From DHVE2 group archaeon (GTDB taxonomy: Archaea; Thermoplasmatota; Thermoplasmata; Thermoplasmatales; Aciduliprofundaceae), in NCBI GenBank assembly GCA_027023265.1, contig JALVVV010000049.1, forward strand, positions 1-64,000: a DNA stretch of 64,000 bases, written 5' to 3'. This document shows, one piece after another, positions 8,348 to 17,379 of the stretch. The notes under the pieces are model-generated. The model saw only the letters and a program-made list of their open reading frames with translations. It searched no databases and had not been told where the DNA came from. Numbering within the stretch: the first letter of the stretch is position 1; the number at the start of each line of letters is the position of its first letter. A program made the translations under genes and the position numbers.

Positions 8348-9091
8348 TTGCAATGGAGATTGAGTTCACGCACGATATACACCCGTTATCTATTTTCTGT
8401 TCAGTATTTTTTAGTGGGATTGTTGGCATCTGGTCTGGGTTTCTATTTCTTCTTTACAGAATACTTCGTGTACATTAACGCAGATTTTGTTAGTACGATA
8501 TTTTATTTGATGCACATTGCCGTGGGTATTGGTTCTTCGTTGTGGGGCATAGCAAATATCATATATAGAAAGACTGGCAGGTTCCCACTGGGAAACTATG
8601 CTGTTAAAAGATTGCTGGTGAAGATGTACAAGCCACATGGATTGCCAGGAGCGATACTTATATTTCCAAATGAGAAACAGAGCAAAATAATCTTCATGTT
8701 CGGAGTACTTTTTCCCGTGCCCCTAATCCCCATTGAGGTGCATCTTGAGTATGATAAGCTTAAAGAAGCGATTAAGTGCATGGATATGTTAAAAAGTATT
8801 GAGGAAACGGGCGATGTAAAAAGAATCTCATACATCAAGGACAAAAACAAGAGGCAGGTGGGTGCAAAAATAATAAAGAGAGATGGAACAGATGAGAAAT
8901 TAAAAGATTTTCCTGTGGAAATGCTGGAAGATGCAGTGTTTTTAAGGGGTTTGAAACCCATAGACATGGGACATGTTAAAAATTTGTACATGGTAATAAG
9001 ACACAGAAGAAACAAAGAACGGGAAATTGCAGATATAGAAAGGATTTGGAAGGATTCTATGCAGCTAAAAATCAGAAACAGTTATATGTAA
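8348..9091 (+). CDS. Membrane protein with two N-terminal helices, unknown function
   Basis: A 247-residue protein. Two hydrophobic helices (about residues 15-36 and 44-66) are followed by a cytoplasmic domain of about 180 residues with alternating strands and helices (PGAILIFPNEKQSKIIFMFG; VKRISYIKDKNKRQVGAKII). The C-terminus is basic. The start is a TTG at 8348; no ATG lies in frame before the first helix. I do not recognise a family. It precedes the tRNA thiolase by 19 bases, so they may be co-transcribed. Confidence 0.72.
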   Translation: MQWRLSSRTIYTRYLFSVQYFLVGLLASGLGFYFFFTEYFVYINADFVSTIFYLMHIAVGIGSSLWGIANIIYRKTGRFPLGNYAVKRLLVKMYKPHGLPGAILIFPNEKQSKIIFMFGVLFPVPLIPIEVHLEYDKLKEAIKCMDMLKSIEETGDVKRISYIKDKNKRQVGAKIIKRDGTDEKLKDFPVEMLEDAVFLRGLKPIDMGHVKNLYMVIRHRRNKEREIADIERIWKDSMQLKIRNSYM

Positions 9092-9110
9092 AGTATCCTA
9101 CTCTGGAAAG

Positions 9111-10034
9111 ATGAAATGCTCAAGATGTGGGCGAGATGCAGAGTTCAAAATAAGATACGCAGGATTATCTTTGTGCAGGGAACACTTTGTAGAGTTCATA
9201 GATTCAAAAGTAAAAAAAGAGTTCAGAGAGCAGGTGAGGTTCAGAAAAGGAGATAGAATACTCGTGGCGGTAAGCGGGGGAAAGGACAGCATGCACCTAC
9301 TGCATCAGGTAAACAAAATTTTTGGGGAGTGGAGAGACTTTGAAATTATGGCAGTGACGGTGGATGAGGGTATCGGAGATTTTAGAAAACAATGCGCGGA
9401 AGTGGCAGAAGGGTACTCAAAATCTCTTGGAATAGAACATAAAACAATAACCTTCAAAGAATACCTGGGACTCACCACAGAAGAAGTGGCCAAAACGGAC
9501 AACGAGCTTGCCCCATGCACGTACTGTGGCGTTTTCAGGAGAAAAGTACTCAACGTGTTTGCCAAAGAGATTGAAGCAGATTACGTGCTTTTAGGCCTGA
9601 ATTTAGACGATTTTGCCCAGTCAATTGTTATGAACGTGACCCGGGGTGATGTTGCGAGGCTCTCCAGACTGGCGCCACATCACGAAAGGGTCCCGGGATT
9701 TGTACCCCGGATAGTACCCCTGCGCAGGGTGCTGGAACAGGAAATACGGGATTACAACGAAATAGAAAACATACCATACGTCCGGAGGAGATGTCCATAC
9801 GCATCCATGGCTATCCGAGATGTGTACCGAGAGTTCCTTGATAATTTGGAAAAGAGGGACCCGGCAGCAAAGTTCTCCACACTTAACTTCTTTGAAAAGC
9901 TCAAACCGTATTTAAGCGTTGAAAGGGAAAAACTGCACCCGTGCAAGATATGCGGGGAACCCACAGTAGGAGAGATATGTAAAGCCTGTGAGCTCCAACA
10001 GAGATACGAAAGAAAAAAATCAGGTATAAAGTAG
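9111..10034 (+). CDS. TtuA/Ncs6-family tRNA 2-thiolation enzyme
   Basis: A PP-loop ATPase that thiolates tRNA: in archaea either U34 (NcsA/Ctu1) or position 54 (TtuA); the two are hard to separate by eye. An N-terminal zinc finger uses C3, C6, C22 and H25 (CSRC...LCREH). The PP-loop is SGGKDS at residues 55-60. The catalytic cysteines lie in CTYCGVFRR (about residue 139) and YVRRRCPYAS, and the C-terminal zinc finger is CKICGEPTVGEICKAC. At 307 residues it is full length. It overlaps the convergent DHH gene by 15 bases. Confidence 0.92.
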   Translation: MKCSRCGRDAEFKIRYAGLSLCREHFVEFIDSKVKKEFREQVRFRKGDRILVAVSGGKDSMHLLHQVNKIFGEWRDFEIMAVTVDEGIGDFRKQCAEVAEGYSKSLGIEHKTITFKEYLGLTTEEVAKTDNELAPCTYCGVFRRKVLNVFAKEIEADYVLLGLNLDDFAQSIVMNVTRGDVARLSRLAPHHERVPGFVPRIVPLRRVLEQEIRDYNEIENIPYVRRRCPYASMAIRDVYREFLDNLEKRDPAAKFSTLNFFEKLKPYLSVEREKLHPCKICGEPTVGEICKACELQQRYERKKSGIK

Positions 10035-10922
10035 CTCAATGGCCTTCAAAAGTTCTGGAACGGTTATTATATCAGTAACGCTTGCACCGCTCGCAAGGGG
10101 ATGCCCCCCGCCTCCGTAAAACTCTGCCAATTTGAGCACATTTTTGCTTGTTCGTGTTCTAAATTCAAGCTTGGTTACAGGCACCCGCCGTCTCTCCTTC
10201 GGGGGCATGTATATGATAACCGCAAATATGTCTACATCATCAGGAAGCTCGTTGCTTATTAAATACACAGGAATAGGTTCTGTTGCCTCGTAAACCGCAA
10301 CCTTAAGGTCTTTCACCCGGTAAATGCGAGTACGTTTAACGGCATCATCTCTCAGCTTGTTAATCCATTCTCTGTAATCCGATACAAGTTCGTTGTATGA
10401 ATCAAGAACGCTAAAATCCTCAGTGGCAAGCTCGTAGGCAAGCTTTTCAAGCTTTTTGTTTAAATCAATTCCTGAGTACCTGTGTCTTATGGCACCCACA
10501 GTTTCCCTTATCCTCTCCGCAAGCTCATCCTTAACGTCATTGGTGTCTATCTGGTCCGCAAGCTCAACCAGAGGTGATCGGATATTGAAATAATCCGCAA
10601 CCACATGGGCAGCGCTCTTGGCTCTGCTATCAATAACAACATCCACATGAGAGGGTACTTCTTCCGGCTCCCACTGGTGGTGGTCAATCCATAGCACTTT
10701 ATCGTAGATAGCCGCAGCGAAAATGGCCTTGTTCTCTCCTGCAAGGTCAAAAATGTACAACTCACCCAAGCTTTTCTTTCTCTGAACAGACCGGCAAATT
10801 GTATCCCTGAGCTGCACCGGGGATGTAAAATATGCTCTCACCTGGATACCCTGAATCTTTTTGAGAAATAAAGACAAAGAAATGACACCATCAGAGTCCG
10901 TATGTGTCATCACAGTTATCAT
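10020..10922 (-). CDS. DHH/DHHA1 family phosphoesterase
   Basis: A 300-residue protein with an N-terminal DHH domain (THTDSDGVISL at residues 6-16; IFDLAG; WIDHHQW at about residue 76) and a C-terminal DHHA1 domain ending in GGGGHPLASGAS. This architecture fits manganese-dependent exonucleases or oligoribonucleases (NrnA-like, or archaeal RecJ-like) and cyclic-dinucleotide phosphodiesterases. I cannot tell which. It is the last gene of a unit beginning with the phosphate transporter (pit, DUF47, DHH), with only four bases between it and the DUF47 gene. Confidence 0.88.
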   Translation of the reverse strand: MITVMTHTDSDGVISLSLFLKKIQGIQVRAYFTSPVQLRDTICRSVQRKKSLGELYIFDLAGENKAIFAAAIYDKVLWIDHHQWEPEEVPSHVDVVIDSRAKSAAHVVADYFNIRSPLVELADQIDTNDVKDELAERIRETVGAIRHRYSGIDLNKKLEKLAYELATEDFSVLDSYNELVSDYREWINKLRDDAVKRTRIYRVKDLKVAVYEATEPIPVYLISNELPDDVDIFAVIIYMPPKERRRVPVTKLEFRTRTSKNVLKLAEFYGGGGHPLASGASVTDIITVPELLKAIELLYT

Positions 10923-10926
10923 TTAA

Positions 10927-11610
10927 TCACTTCGCAAGCAGAGCCCTGATTCTGTCCCCCGCGTTTTCCGCGTGATTTGCAATGTCCCCAAGCAGAAATA
11001 CCAGCTTCGTTAGATGAAATATGGCTACGGGGGATATTTCATTTTCCATGCCGAATATCTTCCGAGTAAGCTTTCTCTCAATAATATCGCTCTCATGCTC
11101 CACACTATGTAATTCCTGTATGATTTCTTTGGTCTTTTTTCTCTCGTTTTCTGCAAAAGATGCTTCAATGACCACATTAAGCTGATTTATCGCCTTTTCA
11201 CATACTTCAACAGATTCAAGTGCTTTATTGAAAAGCTCTTTAAACTCAGGTTTCAACGATTCGGGAATGGGCTTCTCCCGCATTGATATCCACTCCCCGA
11301 TGTCCTGTATCAAATCCTCCACTTTATCAACCTCGCCCAAAAGCGAGAGAAAAACCCCCCTATCAACTACTAACTTTACATCTTTCGGCAGATGATTTCT
11401 AATGTTGCTCTTGATGTAGTCGGCCTTTAACTCGAGCTCGTCTATTTCTTTACGAATACTTTCAAACTTCTCAAAGTCTCCGTTTATGTAAGCGTCTATT
11501 TCATCTTTTAGCAGGGTGGCACTTTTTCTCACGATTTCAACATGGTCATTTAGAGCCTCAAACGGAGATTTTCTCAGCGTTTCTATTATTGGAACCCTGA
11601 AGTACTTCAT
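10927..11610 (-). CDS. DUF47/PhoU-like phosphate transport regulator
   Basis: A 227-residue all-helical protein of the DUF47 (TIGR00153-type, PhoU-like) family. It shows the usual SPFEALNDHVEIV start and acidic metal-binding helices (EIDELELKADYIKSNIRNHL; EVDKVEDLIQDIGEW; HSVEHESDIIER). These proteins are encoded next to Pit transporters and are thought to regulate or gate them. Here it follows the transporter by 11 bases on the same strand, which supports that role. Confidence 0.9.
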   Translation of the reverse strand: MKYFRVPIIETLRKSPFEALNDHVEIVRKSATLLKDEIDAYINGDFEKFESIRKEIDELELKADYIKSNIRNHLPKDVKLVVDRGVFLSLLGEVDKVEDLIQDIGEWISMREKPIPESLKPEFKELFNKALESVEVCEKAINQLNVVIEASFAENERKKTKEIIQELHSVEHESDIIERKLTRKIFGMENEISPVAIFHLTKLVFLLGDIANHAENAGDRIRALLAK

Positions 11611-11621
11611 CTTCCATCACC

Positions 11622-12857
11622 TCATAAGAATATTGGACGAATCATTAAAAAGATTGCTGCCGCAAATGCCATTGCAATGGGTATGGTCAGGAGCCAGGAG
11701 CAGATGATGTTCTTAACCACCCTGTAATCCATGCTGGCAATTCCCCTTGCAAGCCCGACACCCAAAACCGAACCAACTATCACATGGGAAGTGGATATGG
11801 GCATACCTAACTTTGAAAAAACCAAAACGGTGAAAGCCGTGGCAAACTCTGCGGAAAACCCCCTCGTGGGAGTTATCTCAGTTATCTTCGAGCCTATCGT
11901 GTATATCACCTTGTAGCCCCATGTATATATACCCAGCACTATTCCAAAGCCACCAAGGGCGAGTACCCACAAAGGTATAATCACATGAGAACCCACGCTG
12001 CCACTGGTGTATATGTCAACGATGGTAACGAGAGGTCCCACGGCGTTTGCAACATCGTTAGCGCCATGAGCAAAGGCCACGCTGGCCGCAGTCATTACCT
12101 GCAAGTATACAAAGAATTTCTCAAGTTTCGCATATTTATCTGGGTCATCGGCATAAGATTCATTAAAGCGCCTCAGGAAAAAGAAGCCGATGATTGCGGC
12201 AATTATACCGACAACGGTGGAGATAACCAGGGATTTCACCATCCCAAAATCCATGTCCAGGTTGCTTAGACCCTTGTAAATAACGGACATAGTAATTATC
12301 ATAGCAGTCATGAATATGAAAAACGGGGCCACCACCTTTGCCTCTTTTATCGGGTCCGCCTTGGACAGCACGGTCTTTTTAAGGGAGATGAAAACAAGAA
12401 ACGCTATGAACGCACCTGAGAGAGGGGATATAACCCAGCTTGCAACTATTTGCCCCACCACAACCCAGTGAATCAGGGATATGTTTATCACTGCCACAAA
12501 GCCCATAACTGCACCCACTATTGAATGCGTGCTTGAAACGGGCAAGCCGAAATATGTTGCTATTGTTACCCACAAAGCAGCGCCAATCAACGCGGCAAGC
12601 ATGCCAACCATCAGCACGTTAGGGGGCAAAGCAGTAGGGGAGACTATGCCTTTGGAAATGGTTCCCGTAACATGTTTTCCCACCAGAACGGCGCCCAGGA
12701 ACTCGAATATACCTGCAACAACCAACGCCTTTTTAAGAGTTAAGGCACCACTACCCACAGAAGTGCCCATGGAATTGGCAACATCGTTTGCACCAATATT
12801 CCAGGCCATATATACCGCTGCAATTATCCCCAATATCATTACTATCAGAGCAAGCAT
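11622..12857 (-). CDS. pit: PiT-family inorganic phosphate transporter
   Basis: A 411-residue membrane protein with about 10-12 helices and the duplicated PiT signature: WNIGANDVANSMGTSVGSGAL near the N-terminus and AHGANDVANAVGP in the second half, each followed by an STSH or SSTH motif (LPVSSTHSIVGAVMG, MPISTSHVIVGSV). It imports phosphate (or metal-phosphate) driven by H+ or Na+. I start at the ATG at 12857; an in-frame TTG at 12866 is possible. It heads the pit-DUF47-DHH unit. Confidence 0.95.
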   Translation of the reverse strand: MLALIVMILGIIAAVYMAWNIGANDVANSMGTSVGSGALTLKKALVVAGIFEFLGAVLVGKHVTGTISKGIVSPTALPPNVLMVGMLAALIGAALWVTIATYFGLPVSSTHSIVGAVMGFVAVINISLIHWVVVGQIVASWVISPLSGAFIAFLVFISLKKTVLSKADPIKEAKVVAPFFIFMTAMIITMSVIYKGLSNLDMDFGMVKSLVISTVVGIIAAIIGFFFLRRFNESYADDPDKYAKLEKFFVYLQVMTAASVAFAHGANDVANAVGPLVTIVDIYTSGSVGSHVIIPLWVLALGGFGIVLGIYTWGYKVIYTIGSKITEITPTRGFSAEFATAFTVLVFSKLGMPISTSHVIVGSVLGVGLARGIASMDYRVVKNIICSWLLTIPIAMAFAAAIFLMIRPIFL

Positions 12858-12986
12858 GGTTGGCAATTACAACAGCATATATTAAAGTTAGCAGAATTGG
12901 CGAGACGATGCATCCCCCTCAAAATCATACCTAAATATACATGTTTGCGCAATAAGATTTATCTACTTAATCACATATAGCGCCCC

Positions 12987-14882
12987 GTGGAAGATGTTGA
13001 TGACTGGATTGCAAAACAGAGCTTCGAAACAACTAAAGACGTGAAAATCCCACCAAAATTAGTTGACCAAGTTATCGGTCAAGATGAAGCAGTAGAGGTA
13101 ATAAAGAAAGCTGCACGGCAGAAAAGGCACGTGATACTCCTGGGAGACCCGGGCACAGGAAAGAGTATGCTTGCTCAGAGCATGGTTGATTTTCTACCGA
13201 GGGAGGACTTGGAAGATGTGCTGGTTTTCCCAAATGAAGAAGACCCGAACACGCCAAAGATAAAAATAGTACCTGCCGGGCAGGGGAAGTACATAGTTCA
13301 GCAGTATCAAAGAGAGGCTAACAAAAAGAAAAATGAAAGGAAGATGAGTATGCAAATGATTCTATTCCTGCTAATATTTCTTGGCATATTCGGGGCTTTT
13401 GTAACAAAAGATTACTCATTCTTGTTCTGGTCAATATTCATAGCAATATTTCTTTACGCATTTACCGGCTCTGCCATTCAGAGAGAAGAGAAGGCGATGG
13501 TTCCAAAGCTGCTGGTATCTCACGAGAAGGGTGAAAAACCACCTTTTATAGATGCAACCGGTGCCCATGCTGGCGCCCTCCTGGGTGATGTGCGCCACGA
13601 CCCGTTTCAAAGTGGCGGGCTGGAAACACCCCCTCATGTCCGGGTAGAGGCTGGAGCAATACACAAGGCACACAAAGGGGTACTATTCATAGATGAAATA
13701 AATATGCTTAGGATAGAATCCCAGCAGGCATTGCTCACTGCCATTCAAGAGAAAAAGTTTCCCATATCTGGGCAAAGTGAGCACTCTGCTGGGGCAATGG
13801 TGCATACTGAACCTGTTCCGTGTGATTTTATACTTGTTGCGGCAGGAAACTTGGATGCTTTGCAGGGAATGCATCCCGCGCTGCGTTCCAGAATAAGGGG
13901 CTATGGATACGAAGTATTCATGAAATCCACCATGCCGGACACCGAAGAGAACCGCAAGAATTTAATCAGGTTTATAGCCCAAGAAGTCAAAAAAGATGGG
14001 AAAATACCCCATTTCACGAAAGATGCTGTGGCAGAGATAATAAAGGAAGCTCAAAAAAGGGCAGGAAGAAAAGGAAAATTAACGCTCAGACTTAGGGAAC
14101 TGGGAGGTCTTGTTAGAGTTGCAGGGGATATTGCTAGGGAAGAAGGTGCTGAATACGTCACGGCAGAGCACGTGCTGAAAGCAAAAAAGATATCAAAACC
14201 TCTGGAACAGCAGGTAACAGACAGGTTAATAGAGATGAAAAAAGAGTACAAGACATTCTTGAGTGAGGGAAAAGCGGTAGGAATGGTAAACGGTCTGGCA
14301 GTGTACTCTGCTGGCAGTGGTATGGCAGAATACTCGGGCATAGTTCTCCCAATAATGGCAGAAGTTACCCCCGCGCAGGCAAAAGAGCATGGCAGGATGA
14401 TTGCAACGGGTAAATTAGGTGAGATTGCGAAGGAAGCCGTGGAAAACGTATCGGCCATCATAAAGAAATATTTTGGAAAGCACATAACTAACTACGATGT
14501 GCACATACAATTCATAGGCACATATGAAGGAGTTGAAGGAGACAGTGCCAGTATCAGCGTTGCAACGGCGGTGGTATCTGCTCTGGAAGGTATACCCGTA
14601 AAGCAGTGTATAGCCATGACTGGTTCACTAAGCATACGGGGACATGTACTTCCTGTTGGTGGAGTTACTGCAAAGGTAGAAGCAGCAATAGAAGCAGGAC
14701 TCAAAAAGGTTATAATCCCCAAGGCAAACGTGGACGATGTCATACTGGACGAAGAGCACAAGAACAGAATAGAAATCATCCCCGTAAGCACAATTGACGA
14801 GGTATTTGAACATGCCCTGGAAGACTGCAATAAAAAAGATGAAATGCTTAAGAGATTTGAGAGCATTAGGGGATACGAATGA
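12987..14882 (+). CDS. lonB: Archaeal membrane-anchored Lon protease LonB
   Basis: An ATP-dependent protease facing the cytoplasm, 631 residues. Walker A is GDPGTGKS (about 53-60). Two membrane helices lie at about residues 123-165 inside the AAA+ domain, as in all archaeal LonB. Walker B is VLFIDEIN. The C-terminal protease domain has the Ser-Lys dyad S520 (EGVEGDSAS) and K563 (GGVTAKVEAA), a spacing of 43 as in the family. The start is GTG at 12987 (EDVDDWIAKQSFETT). The stop overlaps the next gene by ATGA, so lonB and the Cgi121-like gene are translationally coupled. Confidence 0.97.
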   Translation: MEDVDDWIAKQSFETTKDVKIPPKLVDQVIGQDEAVEVIKKAARQKRHVILLGDPGTGKSMLAQSMVDFLPREDLEDVLVFPNEEDPNTPKIKIVPAGQGKYIVQQYQREANKKKNERKMSMQMILFLLIFLGIFGAFVTKDYSFLFWSIFIAIFLYAFTGSAIQREEKAMVPKLLVSHEKGEKPPFIDATGAHAGALLGDVRHDPFQSGGLETPPHVRVEAGAIHKAHKGVLFIDEINMLRIESQQALLTAIQEKKFPISGQSEHSAGAMVHTEPVPCDFILVAAGNLDALQGMHPALRSRIRGYGYEVFMKSTMPDTEENRKNLIRFIAQEVKKDGKIPHFTKDAVAEIIKEAQKRAGRKGKLTLRLRELGGLVRVAGDIAREEGAEYVTAEHVLKAKKISKPLEQQVTDRLIEMKKEYKTFLSEGKAVGMVNGLAVYSAGSGMAEYSGIVLPIMAEVTPAQAKEHGRMIATGKLGEIAKEAVENVSAIIKKYFGKHITNYDVHIQFIGTYEGVEGDSASISVATAVVSALEGIPVKQCIAMTGSLSIRGHVLPVGGVTAKVEAAIEAGLKKVIIPKANVDDVILDEEHKNRIEIIPVSTIDEVFEHALEDCNKKDEMLKRFESIRGYE

Positions 14883-15301
14883 TTGTGAAGGGATATAGAG
14901 GAAATGTATGTGCCAAAAAATCCCAAGAGTTAGCTTCCAGGGGTATTTATGTTTTTAATTATCTCTGCGTGGGATGCAGGGAGCACATAGAATGGGCATA
15001 CAATAAAATGCTTGAGAACTTCTCCAAAGGGAAGAACATAGCAAATAAAGAGCACTTAGAAATGATGTTAATACTATCTGGAAGGAGACAAATAAAAGAT
15101 GCTATAGCCCTTTGCAGCTCTGAAGCCTCTGAAAATATAGTGGCAATAAGCACGGATGAATTTGAGCTTGCATTTCCGAGAAACGACAAAATGATAGAAT
15201 TTGATGAAAAAAAATTAAAACATCTTAAAATCACACAATGGAGAAACAAAAATTGCGAAATGTTTTTTGAGAACTCTGCAATGCTTGAGCTTGAAAGGTA
15301 A
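14879..15301 (+). CDS. cgi121: KEOPS complex subunit Cgi121-like
   Basis: A 140-residue protein resembling Cgi121/TPRKB, the KEOPS subunit that binds the tRNA CCA end during t6A37 synthesis. The recognisable features are a central SGRRQIKDAIAL segment (family pattern LxxSGxRQIxxAI) and the following VAISTDEFE strand. Divergence elsewhere lowers certainty. It is translationally coupled to lonB (ATGA overlap), and no other KEOPS gene lies in this window. Its stop is immediately followed by the stop of the convergent secreted-protein gene. Confidence 0.72.
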   Translation: MIVKGYRGNVCAKKSQELASRGIYVFNYLCVGCREHIEWAYNKMLENFSKGKNIANKEHLEMMLILSGRRQIKDAIALCSSEASENIVAISTDEFELAFPRNDKMIEFDEKKLKHLKITQWRNKNCEMFFENSAMLELER

Positions 15302-16360
15302 TCACATCCACGAAAATTCAGGTATTGCCGAGTTGAGCTCTTCTAACTGCACATTGTAAAAAGAAATTCCGATTGTTCCGTTGCCGCCTTGTGGCCACGA
15401 TATTTCTGCCTGAACAGTAATGTCCAATAGTATGTAGTTCATAGGATCTGTTGAATAATTCTGCTCGTATTGCTCATTTAACTGGCCTATGGCATAGCTG
15501 AAGTTGTCATAGTTCATTCTGTACTCAAAGTACTTCCAGCTGTCCCACATGTTACCGGTGGAGTACGAGGAATTTGAACCCCTGTAAACAAAACGGGTTC
15601 CGCTTCCGTAATAGCTCTCTATCATGGGAATATATGTTGGGTGATAACCAGTATCGTACATTATGAACTCACCGTTGTCGAAGAAATCATCTCCCCTGGA
15701 ATCGTATGCATTCACCACAATCCACACTTCCTTTCCAGTTACGGTATCTTTCAGGAGCAGAAGAGTGCTGGAATAGGCAACAGCCCCTCCAACAAGATAA
15801 ACTCCACCAACATGGCCACCAGTGCTCGTATTTACCCCGTGAGGTATCATGAGATAATAGCTCAGTTTCAGTATTGAGGTGGTGGATGTCCATGGGCGCA
15901 CATCGTCGCTTTCCATCCACCAGTAAGACATCTGTCCGTTAGCAATAGAATCGCCATCGTGGCTTGCAGACCAAGTGTTTATGAGCACCCCGGCATAGTT
16001 CTTATACATCTGCACCGCAGTCCATCCATAACCATCAGCGTTTCCGTTTATACCCCTTTGATAATTCTCCTTGGGTTCTGGCACATGCAGACCAGTAAAA
16101 TCTCCGACATCCCAAGATACAGCTTGAGATGTGGCATTACCTAACCCAAAAGTAACCATGGTAGACTGGTGATATGGTATCTTGGAAGGGTCTGAATATG
16201 CACGACCATTTATAGAACTCACGCTTTCCTGCTGATAAATAATTTTAGAACCGTAATCTTTAGAATCATTGTGAAATGGCATAACTGCTGTCATGATTCC
16301 CATCCCAGAAAATAGAAAAATGATTATTAACACGGCAATTATGCTCTCTGCACGGCACAT
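15302..16360 (-). CDS. Secreted or membrane-tethered protein of unknown function with truncated PEF-like C-terminus
   Basis: A 352-residue exported protein. One N-terminal hydrophobic segment (SIIAVLIIIFLFSGMGIMTAV, about residues 6-26) serves as signal or anchor. The remainder is rich in Tyr, Ser, Gly, Asn and Trp and probably forms a beta-sandwich (SYWWMESDD, LSYYLMIPHG, WKYFEYRMNY). The last residues are AIPEFSWM and then stop. The start of this motif matches the C-terminal VPEFTW of the surface protein at 32675, but the hydrophobic helix and basic end are missing. A TATA box (tataaaaag) lies about 22 bases upstream, so the message is probably leaderless. No homologous family recognised. 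Confidence 0.75.
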   Translation of the reverse strand: MCRAESIIAVLIIIFLFSGMGIMTAVMPFHNDSKDYGSKIIYQQESVSSINGRAYSDPSKIPYHQSTMVTFGLGNATSQAVSWDVGDFTGLHVPEPKENYQRGINGNADGYGWTAVQMYKNYAGVLINTWSASHDGDSIANGQMSYWWMESDDVRPWTSTTSILKLSYYLMIPHGVNTSTGGHVGGVYLVGGAVAYSSTLLLLKDTVTGKEVWIVVNAYDSRGDDFFDNGEFIMYDTGYHPTYIPMIESYYGSGTRFVYRGSNSSYSTGNMWDSWKYFEYRMNYDNFSYAIGQLNEQYEQNYSTDPMNYILLDITVQAEISWPQGGNGTIGISFYNVQLEELNSAIPEFSWM

Positions 16361-16582
16361 AGATGATTATTTAACTTTTTATACAAATAGTTTTCCTACA
16401 ACAAGGGCAAACTGCGAACATGTCCAAAAGCAAAAATATGAAAGGCAAAAAATAAGTAGAAAAACCAACTATCATCATTAAAGAAATATGAATAAAAGCT
16501 CCTAAACTTAAAGAATTTAAACTTGCAATGAATTTAAGATAACTAAATAAATTTTTAAATACACCCACGATAATTACCAGGT

Positions 16583-17377
16583 ATGAAACTGCTCAAAAAG
16601 AAAATGGTTCTTTTGGGAGATGGAGGAGTGGGTAAAACATCTCTTATAAATCGATTTGTCCTGAACAAATTTGATGAAAAGTATATTGCCACAATAGGTA
16701 CAAGAGTATCTAAAAAGAGTATGGTAATCGGAGACTCAGAGGTAACTCTGATGATATGGGACATTCTTGGCCAAAAAGGATACGAAAGGGTACAATGGGC
16801 ATCGTTCAAAGGTGCAGAAGGCGCCTTCATGGTTGTGGACGTTACCAGAAGAAGTACTTTAGAATCCATTGAAGGATACTGGATTCCCCAGCTGTACAAA
16901 ATAGCTCTGGGAATTCCACTAATTTTACTGGGAAATAAAAGTGACTTGGATAATTGGGAAGTACAAGAGGACGATTTGAGGCTACTATCTGAAAAGTACA
17001 ACACACAGTATTTTTTTACAAGCGCTAAGACCGGAGAAAATGTTGAGCTGGCTTTCAGAAAGCTTGCAGAGCATATGCTGGGCAAGAACATAGTATCTGA
17101 CAGAGAAGATGAGCAACACAAGGAGGTAAGAACTGTAAAAGACGCACTGGACTATATCATATACGATTTCTCAGTAAATTACGGAGATATGAACGATGCA
17201 ATGCCCATTGTGAGAAAACAGGCTGAAAAGGCTGGTGTTAACATCCACAATCCGAGCTATGACTCTGTTAAAAAATTCATAGACCTGTTGGAAGAAGTGG
17301 AAAGATCTTTCAAAGGAGACGAAGAAGCAAGGGAGTTGAAATTAAAAAGACTAAAAATACTTAGAAAGGTGAGATGA
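16583..17377 (+). CDS. Ras-like small GTPase with C-terminal helical extension
   Basis: A 264-residue protein. Residues 5-170 form a Ras/Rab-type G domain: G1 GDGGVGKTS (12-20), G2 threonine in ATIGT (36-40), G3 DILGQ (60-64, with the Gln equivalent to Ras Q61 present), G4 NKSD (118-121) and G5 TSAK (146-149). About 95 further residues form a helical, charged tail (SVKKFIDLLEEVERSF), with no lipidation cysteine. A TATA box (tttttaaatac, about 16552-16562) precedes the ATG. It lies tail-to-tail, two bases apart, with the giant PKD/FG-GAP protein whose cytoplasmic domain looks like a longin/roadblock-type GTPase partner. That pairing is inference. Confidence 0.9.
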   Translation: MKLLKKKMVLLGDGGVGKTSLINRFVLNKFDEKYIATIGTRVSKKSMVIGDSEVTLMIWDILGQKGYERVQWASFKGAEGAFMVVDVTRRSTLESIEGYWIPQLYKIALGIPLILLGNKSDLDNWEVQEDDLRLLSEKYNTQYFFTSAKTGENVELAFRKLAEHMLGKNIVSDREDEQHKEVRTVKDALDYIIYDFSVNYGDMNDAMPIVRKQAEKAGVNIHNPSYDSVKKFIDLLEEVERSFKGDEEARELKLKRLKILRKVR

Positions 17378-17379
17378 GC

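Noticed and set aside
16371-16568. A 65-residue minus-strand frame encoding a hydrophobic peptide ending CPCCRKTICIKS
   Set aside because: A membrane-like stretch and a CxCC motif made it tempting, but its 5' end contains the TATA box of the GTPase gene, its 3' end contains the TATA box of the secreted-protein gene, and it has no promoter or ribosome site of its own.
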